From Ctena decussata (taxonomy: Eukaryota; Mollusca; Bivalvia; Lucinida; Lucinidae): 64,000 bases of DNA. Below, piece by piece: positions 11,026 through 20,783 of the stretch; the first letter of the stretch is position 1; every line of letters begins with the position of its first letter. Below the pieces are notes generated by a model. It was not told the DNA's origin. It did no database searches and was given only the letters and a program-made list of their open reading frames with translations. Made by a program: the position numbers and the translations under genes. The DNA lies in NCBI GenBank assembly GCA_963989385.1, contig OZ022500.1, forward strand, positions 110,153,842-110,217,841, in the 5' to 3' direction.

Positions 11026-11109
11026 AAAAAAATGAACAAGAATAAAAATAACCGCGTAACAATATTAAATACGAAGGTAGTAAGAACTCTTGAGAAAAAG
11101 TCTTTGAAA

Positions 11110-11215
11110 AAAAAAAGTCACTGCCTGAGTTTCGAACTCGCACTAAACTGCTTTATTGTCAAAAGAATTTGTTACTGCTGCCATTAATCCACTCGACCAC
11201 GTACCAACTGCTTGA
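11110..11215 (-). repeat. Degenerate tRNA-like sequence
   Basis: The minus strand reads GTACGTGGTCGAGTGGATTA (box A-like, class II style) and, some 55 bases on, GCGAGTTCGAAACTCAGG (box B-like). It is longer than a normal tRNA and has unpaired arms, so it is a pseudo-tRNA or SINE head. Confidence 0.4.
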
Positions 11216-11394
11216 ATGATGAAATATTAAGAAATATACTCATGGAAGTATTGCAAAAGCTCAGGATAATTGCCCGAGGCTACTCACTACCTGTTTTACC
11301 TGTTATCTTTAAATGGGCATGCTAGACTATTTGCGCGGGAAACAAATTATCTTTGGGCGACAGTAGTATGTATACTTTTTGACGAATCGTTATG

Positions 11395-12012
11395 ACTCTT
11401 GGAAGAGTTCGAGTTGACCATACTTGTTTCTTTCCCCTTCGGAGCTACTTGCCCTTGAGTGCCAAAAAGCCCATATATGACATTTGGCTGTTTATTATTT
11501 ATTTGTTCTTCATGAAAATTGTAGACAACGAAGAAAGTCTTAAGCTCTTGGACAAGATTCACGTCTGAGTTACTCGCCCTTGAGTTTTGAAAAAAAAATG
11601 GAGAAAATAACGAACAGAGCAGAACAGAACAAAACTTTATTCTGGTTCAGTTCTCAGGCCATACGCAGATGGTATAGGAGAAACGTGTAAATAATTTCCA
11701 TACTAAGACGTCAATAACAAAATATACAACAACATCATACAAAATGCACTGTTGTTATCATCATCCCGAGAAAAAGTGCCTTGGTTCGGGTGTATAGAAA
11801 AAGAAAGATACCGGTCATTCCTATGGCCAGATGCATCAAAGGATGTAGGATATTGCTCCGGTCAGTCTGCGCCGCTGACCTGCGCCCCAGCCTCTCGTAT
11901 AAAAGTTAGGAAGCGTTGACATCGTGAATTAGGTCTTTGTTAGATTTGCATGCCTAAGTTACCAGGGCAGCAATAAAATATCGGAGTAGTTCGAAATCCT
12001 GCCAGATGGAGA
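11395..12012. repeat. Dispersed repeat (CTTGCCCTTGAGTGCCAA), then unassigned sequence
   Basis: Words at 11440-11590 (ACTTGCCCTTGAGTGCCAA, ATGAAAATTGTAGA) recur at 14100-14310 on the other side of the family B element, so B1 may sit inside or between copies of this repeat. The rest (11590-12012) shows no recognised feature. Confidence 0.4.
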
Positions 12013-14090
12013 TTTTTTTAGCTCACCTGAGTCGAAGGCTCTGGGGTAGCTTATAGTAAAGGCAGGCTCCGTCGTCGTCCCTCCGTCTGTCGTCCGTCCG
12101 TCCACAATTTTAAACGGCTTCCCTTTGAAACGATTTGGCCAATTGTAACCAAATTTCATATATAGCCTCAAGGGCTCATGGGAACGAAAAGTTTTTCAAA
12201 CGGTCTCGGTCACATTGCCAAAATGGCCGCCACGCCCATGTATGGTAAAAACCTATAAAATCCTTCTCTAGAACCAATCGACAGATGGCCTTGAAACTTG
12301 GTATTTAGCATCGGGTACATAAGTACTACAAAGATTGTTCAAATATTGACCTTGGGTTGACCTTGTCATTTTTTACAACAACGTTAAATTTGCTTTCTGG
12401 TGCTTTTATATGGGAAAATGCTAGAACATAAGATTCCATGGGAATTGTTGAAGATTTGGGGTTAAAACTGCTATATACAGTCATCTGTTTGAGAACATGA
12501 AGATTTGTGAGTACAAGAGATCAAGGTCATTCTTTGTTCTTTGACCTAGGCTTCTCATATTTCGACAATTTTAAGCAATTTCTCAAAATGCACTAGGTCT
12601 GTTAAGAAAAAAATCGCATATAAAGCCTGCAGGGGCTCAGGGAATAAAAAATTGTTCAAGCAGTCCTGGTCACATGACCAAGATGGCCGCCATGCCCATA
12701 TATATTTAAAAAAACCTTTAATAATCTTCTTCTCGAGAACCAATAAACCGATGGCCGTTAAACTTGGTATGCAGTATCAGGTACTCCAGTACTACCAAGA
12801 TTGTTCAAATGATGATCTTTGATTGACCTTTACCGTTTTTACGACAAGGTTCAGTATGGGAAAGTGCTAGAACATAAGATTTCATGGAAAGTTTTGAAGA
12901 TTTGGCCTAAAACTTGGTATATGCAGTCCTCTAAATGAGTACATCAAGATTTGTGAGTAAAATATGTCAAGGTCATTCTTTGACCTTTGACCTAAGACTT
13001 TCATATTTTGACAATTTCAAACATCTCCTCAAAATGCACTGGACCTATTGTAGTCAAATTCATATGGAGCCTGCAGGGGCTCAGGGAATGAAAATTTGTT
13101 CAAATGGTCCAGGTCACATTAGCAACATGGCCGCCATGCCCATATGTGCCAAAAACCTTTAAAATCTTCTTCTCTATAACCAGTTGACCTATGGCCTTGA
13201 AACTTGGTAGGTAGCATTTGGTACTCAGTACTACCAAGATTGTTTAAATGATGTCCTTGGGTTGACCTTGCCTTTCTAATGGCAAAGTCAGATATGGGAA
13301 AATGCAAGAAAATAAGATTTCATGGAAGTTTTGAAGATTTAGGTAAAAAAATGGTATATACAGACATCTTAATGAGTACATGAAGATCTGTGAGTACAAG
13401 AGGTCAAGGTCATTCTTTGACCTTTGACCAGGACTCTCATATTTTGACAATTTCAAACATCTTCCCAAAAGTCACTGGGCCAGTTGTTACCAAATTTTAT
13501 ATAGAGCCTCCAGGGGCAGAGGGAGCAAAAAATTGTTCAAGCGGTCCAAGTGACATGACCAACATGGCTGCCATGCTCATATATGGTAAAAACATTTAGT
13601 CTTCTTCTCCAGAGTCAATTGACAGATGGCCTTGAAACTTGGTATGTAGAATTTTGTACTCAAGTACTGTGACGATTGTTCTAATGATGACATTGGGTTG
13701 ACGTTGACCTTTTTTTACGACAACGTCAAATATGGGAAAATGCCAGAACATACGATTTCATGGAAAGTTTAGAAGATTTTGGCCCAAGATTGGATTGACT
13801 TTGCCTTTTTTTACAACAAGGTCAAATTTGTTTTATGGTGCATTTTCTGTATATGTGAAAATGCTGAAATATACCAGTTCTTGGAACTTGTTGAAGATTT
13901 TGGTGGAATATTTAATAAATACAGTCAAATAAATGAGGACACGAACATTTAAGCAATAGAGGTCAAGGTCATCCTTTGACCTTTAATCAATTTGTCTCAT
14001 ATTTTGACAGTTTCAAACCATCTGATGACCTTATTTTGACCCTTGACCTTTTTACTCAGGTGAGAGATTAAGAGCCTCATGGCCCTCTTG
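12013..14090. mobile_element. Tandem-repeat element, family B (B1, nuclear-receptor-motif core)
   Basis: The left end is TTTTTTTAGCTCACCTGAGT, then CGAAGGCTC and a (CGTC/CCGT)n run at 12075-12105. The right end is CTCAGGTGAGAGATTAAGAG, then CATGGCCCTCTTG. Between them are about five diverged units of roughly 350-400 bp. Each unit holds AAGGTCATTCTTTGACC, ATTTTGACAATTTCAAAC, ACCAATTGACAGATGGCC-type words and ATGGCCGCCATGCCCATATA. No reverse transcriptase, transposase or Rep/Hel coding sequence was seen. The termini match B2 and B3 but the core does not. Confidence 0.8.
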
Positions 14091-14934
14091 TTTCTCTTTG
14101 GACTTACTTGCCATTGAATGCTGAAAAAAATCTTTATTTGTACCTTGTCTGTAGTACATGTATAGCTGTTTTATCATTTCTTGGTTCATATCTCTGACGT
14201 ATTTGAGATTCTGCCAAATAAGATTATCCATTCAGAGTTAATTACCCTTGAGTGCCAATAGAGCCCAAATCCGACCTTGTCCGGAACATAGCCTGTCTAT
14301 TCTGTATGAAAATTGCAGAAAATAAGGTCAGGCATTAAATATTGGACCAATTTAAGATTCGGCCAGACTGGACCTTCCTCTTTGGAACAAGACTCTCTGA
14401 AACCGGCTCAGAAGCACGTGATTGAAAGTTCATTGCAGTGAGTTGCTGCTTGTACATTTGTAAATCTTGCACAGGTATGGCCGAGTTTTCTTCAGACCTG
14501 AATATTCAATTTGCACAGTTACTTACCCGCCCGTCATCCGTCTGTTCACACTTTCGAAGAAGGGCTATTATGAACATGATAAGGCCAGTCGGTTGGCATC
14601 TATGGGGCAGGGAAAACAACTGCATCCGATCCAGTCAAGAAATGAGATTGCTGTGTCAACTAAAACCGCCAGGGAAATGGCATCCGGATGATAGCGCATT
14701 CTTTTTTGTTCGGACCTCGTTAAACTTGCAGATAATGAGGACGAGCAAGACACATCTCGGACGACTCCGAAATTTGCTAGATCGGAAATTGTGTTCAACT
14801 TATGGCTTTCTTATTATCTAGATGAGCCCATTTGTTTTGAACATTTGGCAGGGTATGACATGCAGCCTTATTGGCCACCGTATGACAGTAAACAATATAA
14901 ATGCAATCTAAATCTTCAAATGCGTCGGAGCAAT
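14091..14934. other. Stretch without recognised gene
   Basis: A 127-codon frame at 14438-14821 (+) and overlapping frames have no recognised domain. The first 200 bp repeat words found near 11440. The segment from about 14560 could be a more 5' part of the LINE that follows, but I cannot show it. Confidence 0.35.
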
Positions 14935-15530
14935 TGTCTTAGATGATGCTCAGAACCGGGGGTTCTCTCATGGATTGAACAATCCACTGCAGCTCAGACA
15001 AAGCTGAAGCCAGTTTGGAGAGATAACAACATATCTCTTGGATCAAAAGTGAGACTGATGCGCTTTCTACGTCATATCCCTATTTCTGTATCCCTGTGAG
15101 TCGTGGACCTTGACAGCAGAGTTAGAGAAAAGGACAAATGCCTTTTAGATGAGATGTTGTAGAAGGTTCCTGAACATCTCGTACAAGGACGATGTCACTT
15201 ATGAGGATCTTCGCTGAAAGATCCAATCAGTCAAGAAACAGAAACCGACGTGGTTCGGTTACATCTCAAGGTCTTCTGGCTTAGCAAAGATGATTCTACA
15301 GGGCACAGTGAAAGGAAAAAAGAAGAGGTAGACAGAGGAAGAGGTGAAAAGACAATATCAAAGAGTGGAGAGGCATGGTCTTTGCGGGTACAGCTAGGAC
15401 AGCTGAAGACAGGACTAACTGGAAATGAATTGTTGTAAAGTCATCTGTGGTTCCCCAACGACCTAGCAGGCTATGGGATAAACTAGACCAGAGTAGAAAG
15501 TCTAGCCTCAAGATTATCTAATCTTAATCA
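14935..15530 (+). pseudogene. LINE 3' region with frameshifts and stops
   Basis: Reading across frames gives, in order, PGVLSWIEQSTAAQTKLKPV, WRDNNISLGSKVRLMR, a degraded CESWTLTAELEKR-like stretch, ISRSSGLAKMILQGTVKG-like words and VDRGRGEKTISKSGEAW. This is the familiar C-terminal order of mollusc endonuclease/reverse-transcriptase LINE ORFs, here broken by several stops and frameshifts. It is the same family as the fragment at 1128 but older and longer. Confidence 0.7.
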
Positions 15531-15660
15531 TTATCAGCACCCCACCTCCACCTCAGCCCAGTCGGTCTGAAAATTCACTGAAATATGAGGACCTAATGCT
15601 GTCCGATTGCACCTTGGAAGGGGTAGAGTTTTTTCACATCGACTGTGCGGTAGTGTGGAG
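15531..15660. other. Short unassigned spacer
   Basis: No feature was recognised. Confidence 0.3.
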
Positions 15661-15725
15661 CTTGACTGATTGATCTTTACGTCCCTGGTAAACAGCTATG
15701 GTCATGTCGGGACAGTAGTGTGGAG
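15661..15725 (-). mobile_element. SINE tail fragment
   Basis: The reverse complement (CCCGACATGACCATAGCTGT, then TTACCAGGGACGTAAAGATC) matches the 3' part of the tRNA-derived SINE at 20112-20385. The tRNA-like head is absent. Confidence 0.6.
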
Positions 15726-16281
15726 CTTGATGTTTAGTAATTGAGCTGCCACTTGCGAAGCACTACCGTCCATTTCGTTGTTTGATATAGCATATTAACA
15801 CGGGCTGTAACGAAATAAGAAGTAAACTGTGATTATTAAAATTTTTACCATAGTCTTAAATAATCTTTTTAGATGCTCAGGAATCCTAATAATTGTCTAT
15901 TAATTGCTTTTTATTCATTTCATTTATTCATAGGAATATGTGCTTATATCTTTTTATTGTCTGTACATGTTGTGTTGATTTTACCAAAATAAACATCAAT
16001 CATTCAGTGGTTGAAAGACCCGTAAAACAAAAAGAAATCTATCCATCCATGTAGATACTTCCTCCAGTTTCATCAGATTAATACACAAACAATTTGTTTC
16101 ATTTTATCTTTTGTATCATTGTAGCTTGCTTGACATGGGGAAGAATGACATTTCTCTCGGGGCAATGACGAACAAATTTTCCTCAAACTGTGTCTTTTTT
16201 CCTCAAACTGAATATACACCCAAGCACTTCTTCCATTGATCCCAGTCAGACAACAGAACACAATATGTATTTTGTTATGTT
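15726..16281. other. Stretch without recognised feature
   Basis: AT-rich, non-coding. It ends at the terminus of the next family A element. Confidence 0.4.
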
Positions 16282-17582
16282 TTATGCCCTCGAAGAAACT
16301 TCGGGTGGCATAATAAAATCGCACCGTCCGTCTGTCCGTCCGTCCGCCCGTCCGTTACAAATCGTGTCTCAGCGATAACTTTAAAAGTACTGAAGCAAAT
16401 TTGATGAAACTTCACAGAAAGATAAAGCATAATGAGAACGTGTGTCGTGCGCAAGACTTAGGTCCCTATGCCCAAGGTCAAGGCCACAGCTTGGGTCAAA
16501 GGTCAAATTGTGTTTCAAAATCGTGTCTCAGCGATAATTTTAAAACTACGGAAGCAAATTTGATGAAACTTCACAGAAAGATAAAATATAAGGAGAAGGT
16601 GTGTCGCGCACAAAACTTAGGTCCCTACGCCCAAGGACAAAGCCACAGTTGGGTCAAAAGTCAAATTGTATCTGAAAATTGGGTCTCAGGGATAACCCTA
16701 TAAACTACTGAAGCAAATTTAATGAAACTTCACAGACAGATGAAGCATAATGAGAAGGTGTGTTGCACATAAAATTTTGGTTGCCAGGTTCAAGGTCAAG
16801 GTCACAATTAGGGGTCAAAGGTCAAATCTCGCCTCAGTGATAACTTAAAACCTGCTTATGGGAATTTCATCAAACTTCACAGAAAGATAAACCATAATGA
16901 GAAGATATGTTACACTATATTTATGATCCAAAGTCAGGGTCACAATCTGGGTCAGAGGTTAAATCATATCTCGGCAATTACTCAGAAAAGTACCAAAGCA
17001 AACTTTACAGAAAAAGCCTAATGAGAATATTTGCCATGCACAAGACATAGGTTCCCACACCCAAGGTCAAGGTCATGGCCAGACGGCAAAGGCCAAGTCT
17101 TTTATCCTCAATTACCTAAACACTACTGAAGCAAACTTCATTAAACTTCATGAAAAAGGTAAAAAAAAAAAAAAAAAAAACGAGCAAATATGTCACAAAC
17201 AAATTATGGTTCTGTTGCCCAAAGTCAGAATAACAGTCAAGGCTCAGAGGTCAAATTATGTCTCTGAACTGACTCAAAACTGCTGAAGCGAATTTCGTCA
17301 TGTTTCACTGAAAGGTAAAGCATGATCAAAAGGCAACATAAAGAAAAGTAAAGTATAATGATAAGTTATTTACGGCGCGACATTTAGGTTCCCACATCCA
17401 ATGCCAAGGGTACAACACAGTTTGGTTCAGTGGTTGAATTAAGTCCCCTTGAATCCTCTTAAACTTCCAAAGTGCATTTAAACAGAAAAGTAAAACGAAA
17501 TGAGAATAGACTGAGGTTCTATGCCCAAGGTCAAGGTCACAACTAGAGCTAAAAGGTCAGTTTAAGGGGCCTTCGGGGGCAT
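16282..17582. mobile_element. Tandem-repeat element, family A (copy 2, inverted relative to copy 1)
   Basis: Starts TATGCCCTCGAAGAAACTTC with a CGTCCGTCTGTCCGTCC microsatellite at 16324-16355. About seven units of roughly 165 bp follow, each with ATGAAACTTCACAGAAAGAT and CCAAGGTCAAGGTCACAA-type words. It ends GGGGCCTTCGGGGGCAT. GGTCAAAGGTCA lies at 16494 and 16813. An (A)n tract lies near 17160-17180. Non-coding. Confidence 0.85.
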
Positions 17583-17785
17583 TTGTTACACACTGTAATA
17601 TTTCTTGTTTATTTATGGGTATGCACATGTACTTGCATGCATGACCATGATGAATGTACGTATGAAGAAAATATATTAAGCTTTCTTGACGCAGAGGTCG
17701 AAAACAACGAAAATCATATATTTGATTTGAATACGTAAAGTCTTACCTCTTTGAATAACATAAAATATACATGAGGCGCATACAC

Positions 17786-17886
17786 TGTGAGGAAATGGAT
17801 TTTACGTCTCTTTTAACAGTATTTCAGTCGTGTTGAGACGATGAAAGGACTGATGATAAAAAGGCTGTGTGCAATGGAACCCCGTT
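17786..17886 (-). mobile_element. SINE-2 fragment (body)
   Basis: The reverse complement (GGGGTTCCATTGCACACAGC, then a TGACTGAAATAC-type word) matches the body of the SINEs at 58463 and 19553. The tRNA-like head is missing. Confidence 0.6.
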
Positions 17887-18069
17887 TATCATATGACGTC
17901 GCATCTGAGAGTGTAATAAAGTCATGCATTAAAAACGATAATCCACTAGTGGATTAAATATGCAAATTACGTCGTAACGTTAGGCGTTGGCGTCTATATA
18001 ACGCCACGTTTTCTAATGGCGAAATCGTGACGTTTTAGTGCAATATTTGCTAATAAAATGCGATTTTAG

Positions 18070-18225
18070 TGTCATATGATAATAGAATCTTGCATTCGGG
18101 CTCCTGTATTATTGAATTTATTAAACTCGTTGGTGAAAATGAGCCTCGCATCTTATCTCTTTCCCCAGCTCGTTTAATAAATTCAATAATACATGAGCAC
18201 TCATGTAAGATCCTCTATTTACACC
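18070..18225. repeat. Palindrome, arms of about 24 bp
   Basis: TGTATTATTGAATTTATTAA (18103-18125) is complementary to TTAATAAATTCAATAATACA (18174-18193). The outer words ATAGAATCTTGCATTCGGGCTC and GAGCACTCATGTAAGATCCTCTAT also pair loosely. Confidence 0.7.
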
Positions 18226-18249
18226 TCCAAGGAGTCGAAGATTTTCTGC

Positions 18250-18455
18250 CCTCTGACATTTTTTAAGAGTAAAGAAATTGCGCCAGAAATCATGTTGCAA
18301 ACAGCGTAGATCCAGATGGGCGGCTCATAAAAAGCCGAATTATCTGGATCTATACTGTTTGCCCTCTTGTATTTAAACTCTCAATTTGATACAGCTGCCA
18401 AATTATTTTTCGAAATGTTGCAGACGTAAATTTATCGTCTGCTTTTTGGCGCGTC
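18250..18455. mobile_element. MITE-like repeat with GCAAACAG hairpin
   Basis: The hairpin at 18297-18362 begins GCAAACAGCGTAGATCCAGA and ends CTATACTGTTTGC. The flanks carry GCAGACGTAAATTTATCGTC and TTTTTGGCGCG, as in the copies near 1540 and 45857. Confidence 0.6.
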
Positions 18456-18903
18456 AACCTCAAGCAATAAAGCAAGAGAAGCTAATTGTCTCCGTTGATA
18501 CAACGACGCCTAAATTGTGGAAGTATAGCCACACATATTGATAACCCTATATTTTTTGTTAATGGGTTTCTTTTTCAATTGTCGTACTTTTAGCACCCAG
18601 GGCGTTTGGCTAACTATATAAAATTGAATCACTTTTTTGAAGATATTTACTTCTAACGTACAACAATTCTAAGTATTAGGACAAAGGGTTGGAGTAAACA
18701 GTGCTGACCAAGATCAGACTGCTCCTAGGGAGTTTGATCAGGGTCTACATTGTGTGCCATTCCATCTGCATTCTTAAGACGTATTACTGCACTGTCAAAA
18801 CAAACTGTTGAAAGTTTAGGACAATTATGGTAATGATTTTAAGGTCCCGTATAAGATGCCCTATTTGTCATCTATGCCCTATTTCACAAAACTTCAACAA
18901 TAT
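18456..18903. other. Stretch with one decayed hairpin repeat
   Basis: GTAAACAGTGCTGACCAAGATCAGACTGCTC near 18695 to CATTGTGTGCC near 18760 resembles the GCAAACAGT hairpin family. Nothing else was recognised. Confidence 0.4.
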
Positions 18904-19139
18904 GAGCCGCGACGCGACAAAACCAACATTGTGGTTGTGCGCCTAGCGCAGACTCAGATCAGCCTGGGCATCCGCCCAGTCTGATCAGAGTCTTCACTGT
19001 CCGCACGAAGGTAGCTTAGACCCTTAGCTACCATTTAAGCGTTAAGCTAAGAGTCTGATCAGACTGGGCGGATGTCCAGGCTGATCTGAGTCTGCGCTGG
19101 GCGCACAACCACATCGTTGGTTTTGTCGCGTCGCGGCTC
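18904..19139. mobile_element. GAGCCGCG palindromic MITE, full copy (236 bp)
   Basis: Ends GAGCCGCGACGCGAC / GTCGCGTCGCGGCTC. It is flanked by ATAT on both sides, consistent with a 4-bp target duplication. Confidence 0.9.
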
Positions 19140-19552
19140 ATATTTGCTTTGAAGTGATAATAGCATATCATGCGTACATATGTTCATTAATTATAAATAT
19201 AATATTCGTTGAGGCGAAATATTAAATAATTTAGAAGTTTAAAAAGGGAGATTTAAGTACAATTGAATTTGGTAAGAAAATACACTTTTCTAACTTTAAT
19301 ACCGCCAGTATAGTTTTTTCTATTTCCGTCCGTTCGTCTGTCTGCTCGTTTTCCCGTTAAAGTCTCGCATTTTACGCATGTAATAAGACATATTTTTCCA
19401 GGCTTCATAACAGCTAATTTGAGATCGTAGTCCACCATTACTGTACGTATCGCCAGTGATTCGTACATATCTCCACACTTTTCCTGCAACAGTGCATTTT
19501 TTTCATAGAATTTTCTGGTTTGGCTGTTTTCCGTAATCAGGCATTTTACATT
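19140..19552. other. Stretch without recognised feature
   Basis: No ORF with recognisable content. A short CCGTCCGTTCGTCTGTCTGC run lies near 19325-19345. Confidence 0.4.
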
Positions 19553-19757
19553 ATTTTGGCTGGATGGATGACGTGATTTTAGGTCCTTCTGTTTAACAGC
19601 ATTTCAGTCATATCAGGTTTTAGCGAGTGAAAATGAAAGCCGTGTGCAATGGAACACCGTTTACGAGTGAAAAGATTCCCGTCTCCAACGGGTCTGGAAC
19701 CCGGACAGCTAAATCAGCAGACCAGCGTTTAACTTTCTGAGCTACCGGAGCTCCACA
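19553..19757 (-). mobile_element. tRNA-derived SINE (SINE-2), minus-strand copy
   Basis: The minus strand reads GGAGCTCCGGTAGCTCAGAA (box A), then a GGGTTCCAGACCC-like box B, then TGTTCCATTGCACACGGC, and ends in an ATCC tail (GGATGGAT on the + strand at 19561). It matches the copy at 58463-58670. Confidence 0.7.
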
Positions 19758-19849
19758 TTATGTTCTAAGCAAGCACCTGCAGATTTCATTCTAACTGGCC
19801 TTTGCATTGGAGTTAAAGTCTTACAGAAAACATCTACTTGTAGGAGCTA

Positions 19850-20105
19850 ATTCTTGAGCTAATTCTTTCCTTTATGGGAAATGAGTAGACATCCGAGGAT
19901 GGGGTCAGGGGAGGCAACTTTGCCATTATCAGTTTTGCCACCCTTCCTAATTCTTTCCTTCAAGAATAGACCCTACAAACATGCGGTTTGGAACGTTGTT
20001 CAGGGAAGCAAACAAGAAGACAGAAAAGTCATTTCCCTTTATAAAAATGGGTAAAACTTGGCGGTGTACATGTACCCATTGACCTTAAGCATAGCCTTCT
20101 TTTGA
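19850..20105. repeat. Copy of the GGAGCAAATTCTTTCCTT dispersed repeat
   Basis: AATTCTTTCCTTTATGGGAA, GAGGCAACTTTGCC, AATTCTTTCCTTCAAGAATA and CAGGGAAGCAAACAAGAAGA follow in the order seen at 23130, 54745 and 57830. Non-coding. Confidence 0.55.
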
Positions 20106-20111
20106 GCAGCC

Positions 20112-20385
20112 GGGCCGGGTAGCGCAATCGGTAGGACACCTGACTCGTAAGTCAGAGGTCCTGGGTTCGAATCCCGGTCTGGCCACATACTTTCGTTTCT
20201 CCTTCCACTGATTCAAGAAGGGTAGTTGTCAGTTACTGGCGAAAGTATGTGCACTTAGTACTGGTTAACCGCTTAGGAGGTCTAAGCCTGCCCAGGAATA
20301 GTGTGGTTAGGTTAACTGACCGTCCCGACATGACCTTAGTTGTTTACCGTGGACGTTAAGCATCAAATCAACCAACCAAAATCAA
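20112..20385 (+). mobile_element. tRNA-derived SINE (SINE-1) with CAACCAACC tail
   Basis: The head (20112-20186) has a perfect 7-bp acceptor pairing (GGCCGGG with TCTGGCC), a box A-like TAGCGCAATCGG and a good T arm (CTGGGTTCGAATCCCGG). The loop around CGT would read as threonine, but the anticodon stem leaves only six loop bases. It is followed by a body and a tail ending CAAATCAACCAACC. The body/tail recurs without the head at 15661 (-), so this is a retroposon, not a plain tRNA gene. Confidence 0.7.
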
Positions 20386-20545
20386 ATCTTTTGAGCAGTG
20401 ACCTATATCTATATAGGCCACTGTTTTGAGTGGCCCATGGATACTTTTATTATACGCAAGCTTATACCGAGCTCCTAAGTCATCCCCGCCCCAACCCCCT
20501 TTCATCATTTGGAAAATGATTTAAAAACTGTTTTATGTGTTTCAG

Positions 20546-20663
20546 TGGCAGTGGCAGCGAAAGAGGAGGAAGGACTATCAGAAGGAACTGTAATTGGCCT
20601 CGCTTGTCTTTCTGGCGCCATCTTTGTTGGACTGGTTCTCTGGATAACATGCTTCCTAGTTAG
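20546..20663 (+). CDS. Membrane-protein gene: exon with stalk and transmembrane span
   Basis: This internal exon encodes an acidic stalk (AVAAKEEEGLSEG), then about 25 hydrophobic residues (codons 20587-20661) forming the single membrane span. The acceptor is TTTTATGTGTTTCAG and the donor AG|GTTGGT. Entry phase is 1; exit is after two bases of a codon. Joining to 28035 makes AG+A = Arg and continues into RYRRKQFLKRRKETE, a strongly basic stop-transfer segment, so the protein is predicted N-out/C-in. Six phase-matched exons give 460 residues to the stop at 48716. The ectodomain and signal peptide were not found in 1-20545 and probably lie upstream of the window. I do not recognise the family; the tail is of low complexity and may be mollusc-specific. 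GCAG occurs twice just inside the exon, so alternative acceptors at 20551 and 20557 are possible. Confidence 0.75.
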
Positions 20664-20738
20664 GTTGGTACATATAACTGTAAAAAAATAGGGTCGAGTC
20701 TAATAGCTTCGGACAGTGCGTAAATTCGGACATACTTT

Positions 20739-20783
20739 GCAAACAGTGAAAATCCTAATCTCATCAGGATTTTAACTGTTTGC
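20739..20783. repeat. GCAAACAGT hairpin
   Basis: GCAAACAGTGAAAATCCTAA pairs with TCAGGATTTTAACTGTTTGC around a 3-5 base loop. It is one of at least six hairpins in the window with the same outer word. Confidence 0.8.

Noticed and set aside
11959..14090. Possible short genes in the family B1 core
   Set aside because: Frames repeat with the tandem unit and are interrupted at different places in each copy; no protein domain.
14438..14821. 127-codon open frame upstream of the LINE remnant
   Set aside because: Overlapping frames in two registers and on the other strand are equally open; nothing matches a known protein.
20112..20186. A threonine tRNA gene with CGT anticodon
   Set aside because: The acceptor and T arms are good but the anticodon stem leaves a six-base loop, and it is followed by a SINE body and tail that recur elsewhere.
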